Made by a program: the position numbers and the translations under genes. Shown here one piece after another: positions 63,990 to 64,000 of a DNA stretch of 64,000 nt (within the stretch, counting starts at the first letter, position 1; every line of letters begins with the position of its first letter). The stretch is from Mesostigma viride (lineage: Eukaryota; Streptophyta; Mesostigmatophyceae; Mesostigmatales; Mesostigmataceae), in contig RPFO01000131.1 of assembly GCA_009746045.1 (NCBI GenBank), positions 462,551-526,550 of the forward strand, given 5' to 3'. The notes under the pieces were generated by a model. That model was not told where the DNA came from, did not search any database, and saw nothing but the letters and a program-made list of their open reading frames with translations.

Positions 63990-64000
63990 CTGGAGACCTG

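Overview
The window is nuclear DNA of a green-lineage eukaryote, most likely an alga. Its genes have many GT-AG introns. They include a bacterial-type PEP carboxylase, a plastid-import protein of the HP30 family, a GRIK/SnAK-type kinase and the cell-cycle protein APC5. A short run of CCCTAAA telomere-type repeat is present. Introns are full of mini- and microsatellites and transposons. I cannot name the species.

Layout. (1) Positions ~3251-30908, minus strand: the N-terminal and central parts of a bacterial-type PEP carboxylase gene, eleven exons spread over 27.7 kb. The C-terminus lies beyond the left edge or is undetected in 1-3250, which holds a broken hAT-like remnant. (2) Intron 6 of that gene (7765-21769) is filled by what I read as one 13.1-kb DNA transposon (8308-21434). 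It has 16-bp terminal inverted repeats, sits in a (CCCATG)n microsatellite, and carries a six-exon transposase-like gene (+) and a four-exon BAH-domain gene (-), convergent. (3) Across a 1.1-kb divergent spacer, the complete HP30-like gene (+, 32032-38171). (4) A complete gene for an organelle-targeted EMAPII-type tRNA-binding protein (-, 39223-42587). It is divergent from (5) a complete GRIK/SnAK/CaMKK-type kinase gene (+, 43156-48430), with a solo LTR in its second intron. (6) About 4.9 kb with no recognisable gene, then most of an APC5 gene (-, 53364 to the right edge), with a TA-flanked mariner-like MITE in one intron.

How the parts relate. The five host genes are housekeeping: anaplerotic carbon metabolism, plastid protein import, tRNA handling, SnRK1-type energy signalling and ubiquitin ligation in the cell cycle. 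They form no operon; they lie as divergent or convergent neighbours. Exon joins were checked by reading phase, and almost every join keeps frame and family homology. The exceptions are one homopolymer frameshift in the PEP carboxylase and a few tentative boundaries noted below.

The main surprise is a recurring pattern. In all five host genes, short segments spanning an exon-intron boundary have been duplicated into the adjacent intron, copying the splice site itself. Examples range from two copies (PEP carboxylase intron 2, APC5, the tRNA-binding gene) to about 27 copies of a 36-bp unit that each carry CAG|GTAAGC (HP30 intron 4). Acceptor sites are copied as well (HP30 intron 1, kinase intron 4). 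With the 13-kb transposon, this is what I would look at first.
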